This document shows positions 1 to 6,828 of a DNA stretch of 16,153 bases, piece by piece. The stretch comes from DATNFP01 sp035606335 (lineage in GTDB: Bacteria > Bacteroidota > Bacteroidia > Chitinophagales > Chitinophagaceae). The position numbers were made by a program, and so were the translations under genes. The notes under the pieces are model-generated. The model saw only the letters and a list, made by a program, of their open reading frames with translations, had not been told where the DNA came from and searched no databases. Location: contig DATNFP010000209.1 in the NCBI GenBank assembly GCA_035606335.1, forward strand, positions 1 to 16,153, written 5' to 3'. How positions within the stretch are numbered: the stretch's first letter is position 1; each line of letters opens with the position of its first letter.

Positions 1-768
1 ATTAATATAATACAGATTACGTGTTAACGGATACAGTTTCAACGCTATATATGCCTGATATGGCTGGTAAAATTGTTTGGTACTATCGTTCTGTATTGAG
101 ACAACTTTAACATTCTTTATGAAAGCACCGGTATTTGTGGAATCATTGAGGTCGCTTGCATAACTCAAACCTACAAACCCAATTGCATCCTGTTTGCCTG
201 TAACATAATCAACAACATCTTTGTTGCCTTTTGCAGCAAATACATTACTGCTTAGCTTCTGCCCTTTTAATAAAGAGTCTATTATGAATCTTACCGTGCT
301 TGAACCCTCATTATCGAATACCACAGTATATTTCTTTTTGTAAGTGCCTGTAAGTATTCCTTTTATTTCATCCACATCCAACATTGAATCCGCAGATGCA
401 GGATTAATAATAACAGCTATCGCATCTTTTGCGAGCGCGATTGAACTTGGAACAATTTGTTTTTGTTCGCACAAGGCTTTCTCAGATTGAGAAAGTTGCC
501 TGGTAACTAAGATCAAACGGGATTTTTTGTTGAAAAAGTCTTTAAAACATTCTGTTTCCGGTTCATAATGCGCGGTGATCTTAGCCTCCGGATAGCTGCT
601 GTCGAATACCTTCAGCTGCTCTTCTATAACAGGCTTATATGTTTCATCAACAGATATATCCACAGTGCCACTACTAAGGGTATCGGTAGGTTTATTTTTA
701 TCATTAACGCAAGATGCGAAACACATTGCGGCAACGACTAAAAACCATATATTTTTTACCCTATTCAT
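1..768 (-). CDS. PstS-like phosphate-binding lipoprotein (3' end beyond window)
   Basis: Translating down from the ATG at 766-768 gives 256 codons open to the left edge, so the C-terminus is missing. The N-terminus is a lipoprotein signal: basic start (MNRVKN), hydrophobic stretch, lipobox FASC with the lipidated Cys at residue 20. The mature part begins like a periplasmic substrate-binding protein (TVDISVDETYKPVIEEQL) and later has FDNEGSSTVRFI, resembling the serine-rich phosphate-contact segment of PstS-type proteins, and VTGKQDAIGFVGLSYA, typical of the hinge region of that family. It is therefore probably a membrane-anchored phosphate (or similar oxyanion) binding protein on the periplasmic side. 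In Bacteroidota such proteins occur both with Pst transporter genes and near TonB/ExbD genes; the left neighbour that would decide this is outside the window. It lies 109 bp downstream of a small membrane-protein gene on the same strand. The ligand is inferred from family resemblance only. Confidence 0.8.
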   Translation of the reverse strand, partial: MNRVKNIWFLVVAAMCFASCVNDKNKPTDTLSSGTVDISVDETYKPVIEEQLKVFDSSYPEAKITAHYEPETECFKDFFNKKSRLILVTRQLSQSEKALCEQKQIVPSSIALAKDAIAVIINPASADSMLDVDEIKGILTGTYKKKYTVVFDNEGSSTVRFIIDSLLKGQKLSSNVFAAKGNKDVVDYVTGKQDAIGFVGLSYASDLNDSTNTGAFIKNVKVVSIQNDSTKQFYQPYQAYIALKLYPLTRNLYYIN

Positions 769-844
769 AGGAAGCGCAAGTTTAAGATATAATTTAAGAT
801 AACAAGGAATGTATGATAATCTTGTAACAATTATTTAACAGCCG

Positions 845-852
845 CAAATATA
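845..852 (-). promoter_or_regulatory. candidate -7 box for the PstS-like gene
   Basis: The minus strand reads TATATTTG, an exact match to the Bacteroidota primary-sigma -7 consensus TAnnTTTG, 76 bp upstream of the PstS-like start codon. No TTG/TTTG element sits at the expected 19-21 bp upstream, so this is a half-promoter at best. If active, it would let the lipoprotein gene be transcribed independently of the small membrane-protein gene. Confidence 0.3.
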
Positions 853-877
853 ATAATTAGCGCCCGGAGGTCTGCAG

Positions 878-1153
878 CTATTGCTTATGATTTAAGTCAG
901 GAAAATCTTTTGAAATATCTCTGCGGCTATTCCTGAGACCAGACAACCCGCGCACGATACGGAAGATACCATAAACCACCATTAAACCCCCAAGCACATA
1001 AGCAAAGGCAGTAGTAAGCTCCATAGTGCCAAAATACCTTGCATATATGATAAGCGCACCGATAATTATATATAATATGCCCATCCCCAGATCGAGGGAG
1101 GTGCGAAAATTTCTATATCCGCGGCTCTGCTGGTTACGTTCCTCATAATTCAT
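878..1153 (-). CDS. small two-helix membrane protein, unknown function
   Basis: This 91-residue protein has no family I can name. A polar, Arg-rich N-terminus (MNYEERNQQSRGYRNFR) is followed by two hydrophobic helices, about residues 20-39 (contains GILYIIIGALIIYA) and 46-66 (contains FAYVLGGLMVVYGIF), joined by a short loop. It ends in a highly charged tail of about 25 residues (RGLSGLRNSRRDISKDFPD). By the positive-inside rule both termini are probably cytoplasmic. Its position directly upstream of a PstS-like lipoprotein gene on the same strand suggests possible co-transcription, but the 109-bp gap with its own candidate -7 box weakens that. The start at 1153 is preceded by a TAnnTTTG box about 22 bp upstream, which fits a short leader. 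Function unknown. Confidence 0.75.
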   Translation of the reverse strand: MNYEERNQQSRGYRNFRTSLDLGMGILYIIIGALIIYARYFGTMELTTAFAYVLGGLMVVYGIFRIVRGLSGLRNSRRDISKDFPDLNHKQ

Positions 1154-1174
1154 AAATGATCAAATTTCGATATG

Positions 1175-1182
1175 CAAAATTA
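1175..1182 (-). promoter_or_regulatory. candidate -7 box for the 91-aa membrane protein gene
   Basis: The minus strand reads TAATTTTG (consensus TAnnTTTG), 22 bp upstream of the start codon at 1153. No convincing TTG box lies 19-21 bp further upstream. The upstream gene ends in a terminator at about 1291, so a new promoter is needed in this gap, which raises the plausibility of the box. Confidence 0.4.
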
Positions 1183-1290
1183 GTTGATAAGACCTAAAAG
1201 TTGTGTTTAAGACTTGAACATATAGACGATATTTCCTGTTAATTCCATAGAAAGGAAATCTTAATTCTTATTAAAATGGTGGCTGGCATA

Positions 1291-1327
1291 AAAACAAAAA
1301 AGAGACTGTGGGTTATACAGTCTCTTT
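1291..1327 (-). terminator. intrinsic terminator of the histone-like gene
   Basis: Positions 1299-1308 (AAAGAGACTG) pair perfectly with 1318-1327 (CAGTCTCTTT): a 10-bp stem with a 9-nt loop. On the minus strand the stem is followed at once by a T-rich run (TTTGTTTT, 1298-1291), the form of a rho-independent terminator. It lies 19 bp beyond the stop codon of the 66-aa Ala/Lys-rich gene. There is no T-tract on the plus-strand side, so it acts on minus-strand transcription only. Confidence 0.8.
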
Positions 1328-1345
1328 CGATTCGCTAATAAAAAT

Positions 1346-1546
1346 CTACTTTTTCTTAGCGGCTGTCCTTTTGGGAGCGGCGTTTTTCTGAGCTGCTGCT
1401 TTTTTAGGAGCTGCTTTTTTTGCTGCTTTTTTAGGAGCTGCTTTCTTTGCTGCTGCTTTTTTAGGAGCTGCTTTCTTTGCTGCTGCTTTTTTAGGAGCCG
1501 CTTTTTTTGCTGCCTTCTTAGGAGCAGCTTTTTTTGCTGTTGCCAT
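1346..1546 (-). CDS. histone H1-like Ala/Lys/Pro-rich DNA-binding protein
   Basis: The 66-residue product is almost entirely Ala, Lys and Pro, built from repeats of the form KKAAAKKAAP and AAPKKAAKK, ending in PKRTAAKKK. This composition is that of the lysine-rich C-terminal tail of histone H1 and of the small bacterial H1-like proteins (the Hc1/AlgP type), which bind DNA non-specifically and affect nucleoid compaction. There is no globular domain, so the call rests on composition and repeat pattern. The ATG at 1544-1546 lies 55 bp below the rpmA stop codon on the same strand, with a strong hairpin between, and the gene has its own terminator. Two internal 30-bp repeats are identical at DNA level. 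Nucleic-acid binding is likely; whether the target is DNA or RNA (it follows two ribosomal genes) is not shown by the sequence. Confidence 0.75.
   Translation of the reverse strand: MATAKKAAPKKAAKKAAPKKAAAKKAAPKKAAAKKAAPKKAAKKAAPKKAAAQKNAAPKRTAAKKK
1431..1490 (-). repeat. perfect 30-bp tandem repeat inside the histone-like gene
   Basis: Positions 1431-1460 and 1461-1490 are identical on the plus strand, each beginning TTAGGAGCTGCTTTCTTTGC. Shorter and slightly diverged copies flank them on both sides. Each copy encodes one 10-residue Lys/Ala/Pro unit, so gain or loss of a copy keeps the reading frame. The array is coding, not CRISPR. Confidence 0.9.
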
Positions 1547-1588
1547 AACTGTGTGAATTTAAGGGTTAAAAAAAAACATTTATAGCAA

Positions 1589-1616
1589 ACCGCCGAGGGG
1601 GTTAGGCCTCGGCGGT
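1589..1616 (-). terminator. GC-rich hairpin enclosing the rpmA stop codon
   Basis: The arm at 1589-1598 (ACCGCCGAGG) pairs perfectly with 1607-1616 (CCTCGGCGGT), a 10-bp GC-rich stem with an 8-nt loop. The rpmA stop codon (1602-1604) lies in the loop and one arm encodes the last residues of L27. On the minus strand a T9 run (1576-1568) follows only after 12 nt, so this is an atypical intrinsic terminator or an attenuator/3'-end protecting structure rather than a standard terminator. It would reduce readthrough from rplU-rpmA into the histone-like gene. Confidence 0.5.
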
Positions 1617-1874
1617 AGCGATTGTTAATTCTTTTACTGAAACTAATGTTTTGGTGCGCGTCTTACGAAACTCAACCACACCGTCTTTAGTTGCAAAGAT
1701 GGTGAAGTCTCTACCTAAACCCACATTGTCACCAGGATGATAAACTGTTCCACGCTGACGAATGATAATGTTACCGGCAATGGCTGGCTGGCCGCCATAA
1801 ATTTTTACTCCCAGACGTTTGCTCTGCGAGTCGCGACCATTTTTAACACTACCTTCCCCTTTTTTATGTGCCAT
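1602..1874 (-). CDS. rpmA: 50S ribosomal protein bL27
   Basis: The 90-residue sequence is a clear bL27. It begins MAHKKGEGSVKNGRDSQSKR, with the conserved Gly- and Lys-rich N-terminal arm that reaches toward the peptidyl-transferase centre, and continues with LGVKIYGGQ and AGNIIIRQRGT, the core of the family, then FTIFATKDGVVEF. Length is normal (about 85-95 residues). The Met is followed directly by Ala-His-Lys-Lys, with no processed N-terminal extension of the type found in some Firmicutes. It lies 35 bp downstream of rplU on the same strand, the standard L21-L27 operon order, and probably depends on the promoter before rplU. Its stop codon is in the loop of a strong hairpin. Confidence 0.98.
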   Translation of the reverse strand: MAHKKGEGSVKNGRDSQSKRLGVKIYGGQPAIAGNIIIRQRGTVYHPGDNVGLGRDFTIFATKDGVVEFRKTRTKTLVSVKELTIATAEA

Positions 1875-1909
1875 TTCTAAAACCTAATTTACAAATTTAT
1901 AAATTAAAA

Positions 1910-2206
1910 TTAAACAATTTCATTGATTTTTATCTTAGTAAGATATTGACGGTGACCATTCATTTTTTGATAACCCTTACGGCGTCTCTTTTTGAAAATG
2001 ATTACCTTATCACCTTTAAGATGATCTACAATTTCAGCCTGCACTTTTACAGCAGCACCTAATGAGATGCTATCGTCGTTACTTGTCATAAGTACTTCTG
2101 AAAATTCTACCTTATCACCGGCATTACCTTGCAGGCGATGAACAAACAATTCATCGTCTTTCTTAACTTTGAACTGTTGACCTGCTATATTTACAATCGC
2201 AAACAT
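1910..2206 (-). CDS. rplU: 50S ribosomal protein bL21
   Basis: The product is a 98-residue bL21 of normal length. It starts MFAIVNIAGQQFKVKKDDEL, the family's N-terminal signature, and ends with the basic segment FKKRRRKGYQKMNGHRQYLT, the 23S rRNA-binding motif typical of L21. An in-frame ATG 24 bp upstream (2230) would add eight residues, but that codon lies about at the predicted transcription start, so 2206 is the right start. It is the first gene of an rplU-rpmA operon. The promoter at 2228-2260 gives a leader of roughly 15-20 nt. L21 binds 23S rRNA early in 50S assembly. Confidence 0.98.
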   Translation of the reverse strand: MFAIVNIAGQQFKVKKDDELFVHRLQGNAGDKVEFSEVLMTSNDDSISLGAAVKVQAEIVDHLKGDKVIIFKKRRRKGYQKMNGHRQYLTKIKINEIV

Positions 2207-2227
2207 GATGTCCCAAAATAATTTGCG

Positions 2228-2260
2228 CAAAGTTAATATTATTTTTTCTTTTTTGACAAA
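2228..2260 (-). promoter_or_regulatory. Bacteroidota-type promoter of rplU-rpmA
   Basis: The minus strand has TTTG (2260-2257), a 21-bp AT-rich spacer, and TAACTTTG (2235-2228). This matches both elements of the Bacteroidetes primary-sigma promoter (TTTG, 19-21 bp, TAnnTTTG). Transcription would begin near 2221-2224, just upstream of the rplU ATG at 2206. It is the best promoter in the window and supports the phylum assignment. Confidence 0.75.
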
Positions 2261-2370
2261 TTATTTTTTATTATTCTAAGCTTTTTTATTATTTGATGAT
2301 TTTTCTTCGTCAGATTAATCAAAACTACTTCTTTAATAATTCACAATATTTACACAATAAAACCAGAGCG

Positions 2371-3627
2371 ATGAAAGCAAGTTTTTTTCTTTTGTTCTTA
2401 TCGCTTATCCTTTTTTCACAACAGGCGTTTTGCATTGCTGACAGCGCTTTGAGCCCATATCCATATAAACCAAAAGAACTATTTGTTACCCCAACTTACT
2501 TCATCATAAAAAATAATTACGGCAGGGAATTATATACTGTGAGCAGAAAAAAAGACAGCAGTAAATGGAGTATTTGGAACGGGAACCAATTAACAGAAAA
2601 AATTTTAAAAGCGCACTTCAAAGAAGGAAATTTTGATTCTTTTTTGACAGAGCACAAGAAATTATTAAATGAGTATCCTAACCATTCAGTACGATTTCAG
2701 AAAAATATTGCTGCTGCAACAGACTATGATGAAACAATTTTTTTAGCAATAACCTATGACAGCGATACTACTTTTTTTACAACCCAAACACATTATCTCT
2801 CGGATAAAAATTGGGTAGGTCAGTTGTTTACTTTATTTAAGGTATATGATGATACAATATTCGATATAATACCCTTACAGGATAGTTCAGATTATTATAC
2901 CCGGTTTGCATATGAACAGGTATATAAAAAGCATCCGGAAGCTGATACATCTCAAAATAAAAACCTTGATCTTGAAATGGCTTATGAGATCAACAATATT
3001 TTTTCAGCGAAATATGAAGATAAATATTGGGCGAACCTGAGCAACTTATTTGCAAATAAAGGCAAGTACTATTGCCCTGTAATGTATGCCAGCGAAGAAA
3101 AAAAGTATAATGACTTTATCACAGAATGTATAATCAATAGCAACCATAAGCTGGTGATGCATGGAAACCTTTTGCCATTAGATAAGCCGGAGTTTTTTAT
3201 TACTAACCACCTGGGAAATAATTTGAATGGCTTAACAGGGACATATCCCTTTTTTATGTTTCATATAAGTAATGTATTGTATGATCTACGGGACAATACT
3301 ACAATAAAGCTTCCCCTGCCATTGGGCAAATATGATTTCTCATTCGATGCCATGAATCAGCTTAAACCAAAAGTTGGCTTATATATATGCGATGTGATCG
3401 GGGATGGCAACTTAATAAAGGTATTGTACCGGATGTCATATGGCCCTTATAGAGTAATGGTTTATAATATAAAAAATAAAAGGGTGATTTATGACTATGA
3501 TTTCTTTAATAAGGATGATCAAAAAAATAGTGTTTCAACAGCCACACTTGTAAAATTTGATGGTTCTCATCAACTTATAAAATATGATTATGCAGAACAA
3601 CGCTTTATAAAATATCCTGTCCCATAA
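2371..3627 (+). CDS. secreted protein of unknown function
   Basis: I do not recognise the family. From the ATG at 2371 the product has 418 residues. It starts with a signal peptide (MKASFFLLFLSLILFSQQAF, then CIA), probably cut after Ala23. An in-frame ATG at 2293 would add 26 polar residues ahead of the signal peptide, so 2371 is preferred. The lipobox fit is poor (AFC), so signal peptidase I is more likely. The mature protein is soluble, rich in Tyr, Asn, Lys and Phe, with no further membrane segments. The C-terminal half has repeated beta-strand-like stretches (KVGLYICDVIGDGNLIKVLY, YRVMVYNIKNKRVIYDYDFF) that could be a beta-propeller or sandwich, but this is only impression. It is transcribed divergently from rplU and precedes the GH3-family gene by about 95 bp on the same strand. 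Periplasmic or cell-surface location is inferred. Confidence 0.75.
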   Translation: MKASFFLLFLSLILFSQQAFCIADSALSPYPYKPKELFVTPTYFIIKNNYGRELYTVSRKKDSSKWSIWNGNQLTEKILKAHFKEGNFDSFLTEHKKLLNEYPNHSVRFQKNIAAATDYDETIFLAITYDSDTTFFTTQTHYLSDKNWVGQLFTLFKVYDDTIFDIIPLQDSSDYYTRFAYEQVYKKHPEADTSQNKNLDLEMAYEINNIFSAKYEDKYWANLSNLFANKGKYYCPVMYASEEKKYNDFITECIINSNHKLVMHGNLLPLDKPEFFITNHLGNNLNGLTGTYPFFMFHISNVLYDLRDNTTIKLPLPLGKYDFSFDAMNQLKPKVGLYICDVIGDGNLIKVLYRMSYGPYRVMVYNIKNKRVIYDYDFFNKDDQKNSVSTATLVKFDGSHQLIKYDYAEQRFIKYPVP

Positions 3628-3694
3628 AACATGGCATAAGTTTTTAATTAACATATTTTATAATCGGATCCTAATGGATTGTGATTGTAAATTG

Positions 3695-3702
3695 TATTTT
3701 TG
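3695..3702 (+). promoter_or_regulatory. candidate -7 box for the GH3-family gene
   Basis: TATTTTTG matches TAnnTTTG exactly and ends 20 bp before the ATG at 3723. No TTG box occurs at the expected distance upstream. Its position argues against a GTG start at 3681, which would lie upstream of the transcript. Confidence 0.4.
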
Positions 3703-3722
3703 TTACCCCAGTAGAAGCTCTA

Positions 3723-5222
3723 ATGAAAATAAAAGCTTTTTTAGCTAAACCATATGCATCTATAGTGCATAGCCGCCTCCGCAAAGGGATGACCACTGCG
3801 GTGGCAGACCAACAAGCGATATTGCAGCAATTATTAAAATACGGCGGCAACACTATATTTGGGAAAGAGCATCATTTAAATGAAATAAAGACATACGAAG
3901 AATATAAGCAAGCTGTACCGCTACGCGATTACGAAGCTATAAGGCCATATATAGATCAAATAAAAGAAGGTCAACAAAATGTGCTGTGGAGAGGCAAGCC
4001 TATCTATTTTGCTAAAACTTCAGGTACAACCAGTGGTGTTAAATACATTCCAATTACCAAAGATTCTATACCCAATCATATTAATACTGCACGCGATGCA
4101 TTGCTGTGTTATATGGCCGAAAGTGGCAATACCGACTTTGCAGATGGTAAATTAATTTTCCTTTCAGGCTCTCCGGAACTGGAAAGGGTTGGAGGCATAC
4201 CTACAGGTCGTCTTAGCGGAATTGTAAATCATTATGTGCCTCGCTATCTGCGCAGCAACCAGTTACCTTCTTATGAAACAAACTGTATAGAAGACTGGGA
4301 AGAAAAACTGGGCAAGATAGTAGAAGAGACCATTAACCAGAACATGACATTAATTAGCGGCATACCACCATGGATGCAAATGTATTTTGACTGGTTGACA
4401 GAACGTAGCGGAGGAAAAAAAATCAAAGAGCTTTTTCCAAACCTGCAGGTGTTAGTGCATGGAGGCGTAAACTTTGAGCCGTACAAAGCCAAGCTATTGG
4501 ATAGCCTGGGAGGGACAGTAGATATAATCGAAACATTCCCGGCATCCGAAGGATTTTTTGCATTCCAGGATACATTAGATCAGGAAGGGCTGTTGCTGAA
4601 TACTAATTCCGGTATCTTCTATGAGTTTGTACCTGCAGATGAGATATTTAAAGAAAACCCTACCCGCTTATCACTTGCGGATGTAAAGGCGGGAGAAAAT
4701 TATGCGCTTATCGTGAACAGCAATGCCGGCTTGTGGGGATATAATATAGGCGACATGATACGATTTGTAAGCACAGAACCGTATCGTATTGTAGTGACTG
4801 GACGTACCAAACATTATATTTCAGCATTTGGCGAGCACGTGATCGGCGAAGAAGTAGAGCAAGCGCTATTACAAGCATCAAAAGAACATCATGTACACAT
4901 TATAGAATTTACAGTTGCACCGCATATAAAAACAGACGGTGAACTGCCCTATCACGAATGGTTTGTGGAATTTGAACATACACCGAACGACTTAGGCGCA
5001 TTCTCACAAACAGTAAATGAACATTTACGTCAAAAAAATATTTATTATAACGACCTTATTAATGGTAAAATATTACAGCCATTAAAAATACATGCATTAC
5101 AACGACATGCTTTTATAGAATTCATGAAATCTATTGGTAAGCTCGGCGGTCAAAATAAAGTACCGAGGCTAAGCAATGACAGAAAAATTGCTGATGCTTT
5201 ACAACCATGGATTAATAATTAA
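3723..5222 (+). CDS. GH3-family acyl-adenylating enzyme
   Basis: The 499-residue product matches the GH3 auxin-responsive family of the ANL adenylate-forming superfamily. From the N-terminus: IYFAKTSGTTSGVKYIPIT (residues 94-112) is the Ser/Thr/Gly-rich ATP-binding loop; FPASEGFF (272-279) is the second adenylation motif; GLWGYNIGDMIRF (336-348) contains the GD motif that binds the ribose of AMP; VTGRTKHYISAFGEH (358-372) is the hinge to the C-terminal cap; GGQNKVPRL (475-483) fits the C-terminal substrate/phosphate contact. Length is normal for bacterial GH3. Plant members conjugate amino acids to jasmonate or auxin; bacterial members are common in Bacteroidota but their substrates are largely unknown, so an acyl-AMP intermediate is expected and the acceptor is open. 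The start at 3723 is chosen because a GTG at 3681 lies upstream of the candidate -7 box. It follows the unknown secreted-protein gene; no pathway partner is adjacent. Confidence 0.92.
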   Translation: MKIKAFLAKPYASIVHSRLRKGMTTAVADQQAILQQLLKYGGNTIFGKEHHLNEIKTYEEYKQAVPLRDYEAIRPYIDQIKEGQQNVLWRGKPIYFAKTSGTTSGVKYIPITKDSIPNHINTARDALLCYMAESGNTDFADGKLIFLSGSPELERVGGIPTGRLSGIVNHYVPRYLRSNQLPSYETNCIEDWEEKLGKIVEETINQNMTLISGIPPWMQMYFDWLTERSGGKKIKELFPNLQVLVHGGVNFEPYKAKLLDSLGGTVDIIETFPASEGFFAFQDTLDQEGLLLNTNSGIFYEFVPADEIFKENPTRLSLADVKAGENYALIVNSNAGLWGYNIGDMIRFVSTEPYRIVVTGRTKHYISAFGEHVIGEEVEQALLQASKEHHVHIIEFTVAPHIKTDGELPYHEWFVEFEHTPNDLGAFSQTVNEHLRQKNIYYNDLINGKILQPLKIHALQRHAFIEFMKSIGKLGGQNKVPRLSNDRKIADALQPWINN

Positions 5223-5251
5223 TAATTTCAGCTAATATCTATTCTTCCGCC

Positions 5252-5276
5252 TAAAAGGGAATATTTCTACCTTTTA
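5252..5276 (+). terminator. weak hairpin after the GH3-family gene
   Basis: TAAAAGG (5252-5258) pairs with CCTTTTA (5270-5276), a 7-bp stem with an 11-nt loop, 30 bp after the stop codon of the GH3-family gene. The 3' arm contains four Ts but no proper T-tract follows. It is a possible but weak terminator. Confidence 0.25.
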
Positions 5277-5428
5277 ATTACCGGATAAATTTTTAATGTT
5301 TTCCTAATTACTTTATAATGGCTTTATAATCGCATTTCCTATTGATAATTAGTAACTTACATCACTATATTTACTATAGGCACCTCCAATTATTAATATA
5401 GTTTTTTTATATATAAGGGATACATTTT

Positions 5429-5644
5429 ATGAAATCAATATCTGATTTGATTCTTCTCTGCAAAATGAATAAAGAAGAGGATGATGAGGATGCTAATTAT
5501 GACAAGCTTTTGTTTATTCAGGAAATAAATAAAATGCCGTGGCCAAAATTTAATGAAATATGTAAACAATTATTGGCCTTAGATAATGGGACTTCTAATC
5601 CACGAATTTTTCAGGAAAAACCTTTGAAAAAGGAGAAAGCTTAA
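5429..5644 (+). CDS. small acidic protein of unknown function
   Basis: A 71-residue protein with no signal peptide or membrane segment and no family I recognise. It opens MKSISDLILLCKMNKEEDDE, has an acidic cluster (EEDDEDANYD), then an amphipathic middle (LLFIQEINKMPWPKFNEICK) and a basic tail (EKPLKKEKA). The conserved-looking Trp-Pro and regular Leu/Ile spacing suggest a folded small domain rather than a chance frame. The upstream 206 bp is AT-rich; AAGGGA about 8 nt before the ATG could serve as a ribosome-binding site, and I find no clear promoter. Its stop codon overlaps the stop codon of the converging amidohydrolase gene by two bases, so the two transcripts are complementary at their 3' ends. 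Existence as a gene is likely but not certain. Confidence 0.55.
   Translation: MKSISDLILLCKMNKEEDDEDANYDKLLFIQEINKMPWPKFNEICKQLLALDNGTSNPRIFQEKPLKKEKA
5616..5633 (-). terminator. possible small intrinsic terminator of the amidohydrolase gene
   Basis: On the minus strand, just past the amidohydrolase stop codon, CCTTT-TTC-AAAGG (5633-5621) is followed by TTTTT (5620-5616). The form is right but the stem is only 5 bp with two G-C pairs. It lies inside the 3' end of the converging 71-aa gene. Low confidence. Confidence 0.3.
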
Positions 5645-6804
5645 ATAACTCTCTTTATCAATGAGTCTTTCTCTTCCAATCGGGTTATCTGAATGATACC
5701 AGGTTTTTTGCCGGGCTCAAAAGAGCCGACAATATCATCCATTTGCAATGCTTTAGCACCATTATATGTGCCCCACGTGAGCAGAGTCTCCCAGCTTAAG
5801 GCAGGAAAATTTTCTCTCAATGTTTGTAATTCAGATAAAATAGATAGCTGATGGTTTGAAGCAAGGCTATCTGTGCCGATACAAATATTAGCATGCTCCT
5901 TTACGAACATACCCACATCAGGCAGTTTGCTTTCTATATAAAGATTTGCATTGGGGCATAGGCACCAGAATGGATCCTTTAATAACGCTTTTGCAATTTT
6001 CAGATCGTTTAATGCTGTGTAGGTATTATGTACAAAAATAAATGGGTGAGATGGTGAAAGCCATTCAAGATATGTTTGCAATGATGATTTGCCTGAGGGC
6101 TGGAAAAAACCATCATCAATTCCTAACACTTGTAATAACTCGCCTACAGAACCGGTTTTAGAAAAATAATATTCATCCTCCGCAGGGCTTTCCTGATTGT
6201 GAATAGATATAACAGCATCTTTTTGATGCGCATTAATCATCCTGAACAATGACAAAGAAACAGAATAGGGTGCATGCGGAACGATAGATTGACGTAATCT
6301 CTTAGTTCCACTCTTTTGTGATGCAAAAGTGTCGTATACATGAACAGAACGCTCAAATTGCTTTTGAGGATTTTCGGCAAAACCAAGCGACTCCACAAAT
6401 GTGTGTATGTGTAATTTGTCAAGTCCTCTTAGATCGAGCGTATCTGTTACATTCGATATATCCCCCACCGCTACTACGCCATTACTCAATAATTCAGCAT
6501 AGGCACTATGTCTCGCCTTTTCTTTTTGTTCATCTGTGAAATCATTACGATAGAGTGGAATGTTTTTTAAAAATGGAATCAATGTTAAATGCTCAGGTAT
6601 TACCCCTTTCATGTGAGAAAGCTCAAGATGGCAATGTGCGTTAACGAATCCAGGAGTTAAAACGCCTTCACAAAAAGTTACTTCTTTACCATCGGAGGCA
6701 TCATGCAATTGTATTATTGTTCCATCTTCTGTAGTCTCTATCACTGTTCTACCTGGCAACCATTTATGGCCATCGTGTATCTTAGCGGCAGTAAAAAACG
6801 GCAT
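5641..6804 (-). CDS. metal-dependent amidohydrolase, nucleoside-deaminase type (possible aminodeoxyfutalosine deaminase)
   Basis: The 387-residue product belongs to the amidohydrolase superfamily, in the cytosine/S-adenosylhomocysteine deaminase group (COG0402-like). Visible metal and catalytic positions: the HxH pair in VNAHCHLELSHMKG (H57, H59), VPHAPYSVS (H177), IHNQES (H202 with E205, the HxxE motif of the deaminases), FVHNTY (H259), and GTDSLASNH (D312). The N-terminal strand segment and C-terminal tail (GSFEPGKKPGIIQI) form the small beta domain usual in this group. It should catalyse a zinc- or iron-dependent hydrolytic deamination in the cytosol. HLELSHMKG and the overall length also occur in proteins annotated as aminodeoxyfutalosine deaminase of the futalosine menaquinone pathway, but no mqn genes are in view, so the substrate is uncertain. 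It starts 24 bp below the pseudouridine synthase gene on the same strand and is probably co-transcribed with it. Confidence 0.88.
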   Translation of the reverse strand: MPFFTAAKIHDGHKWLPGRTVIETTEDGTIIQLHDASDGKEVTFCEGVLTPGFVNAHCHLELSHMKGVIPEHLTLIPFLKNIPLYRNDFTDEQKEKARHSAYAELLSNGVVAVGDISNVTDTLDLRGLDKLHIHTFVESLGFAENPQKQFERSVHVYDTFASQKSGTKRLRQSIVPHAPYSVSLSLFRMINAHQKDAVISIHNQESPAEDEYYFSKTGSVGELLQVLGIDDGFFQPSGKSSLQTYLEWLSPSHPFIFVHNTYTALNDLKIAKALLKDPFWCLCPNANLYIESKLPDVGMFVKEHANICIGTDSLASNHQLSILSELQTLRENFPALSWETLLTWGTYNGAKALQMDDIVGSFEPGKKPGIIQITRLEEKDSLIKRVI

Positions 6805-6828
6805 TGTAATACGAAAATATAAAAGTGC

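Noticed and set aside
1431..1490. CRISPR-like direct repeats of 30 bp
   Set aside because: The copies are adjacent without spacers and encode Lys/Ala/Pro units of the histone-like protein.
2207..2230. Upstream ATG extending L21 by eight residues
   Set aside because: The extension is not part of bL21 and lies about at the predicted transcription start.
2293..2370. Upstream ATG for the secreted protein
   Set aside because: It would put 26 polar residues ahead of a standard signal peptide; ATG 2371 gives the normal N-terminus.
3681..3722. GTG start for the GH3-family gene
   Set aside because: It adds residues not resembling the family's N-terminus and lies upstream of the candidate -7 box; the ATG at 3723 is better.
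5310..5333. Direct repeat CTTTATAAT twice within about 12 bp upstream of the 71-aa gene
   Set aside because: Short and AT-only; expected by chance in DNA of this composition.
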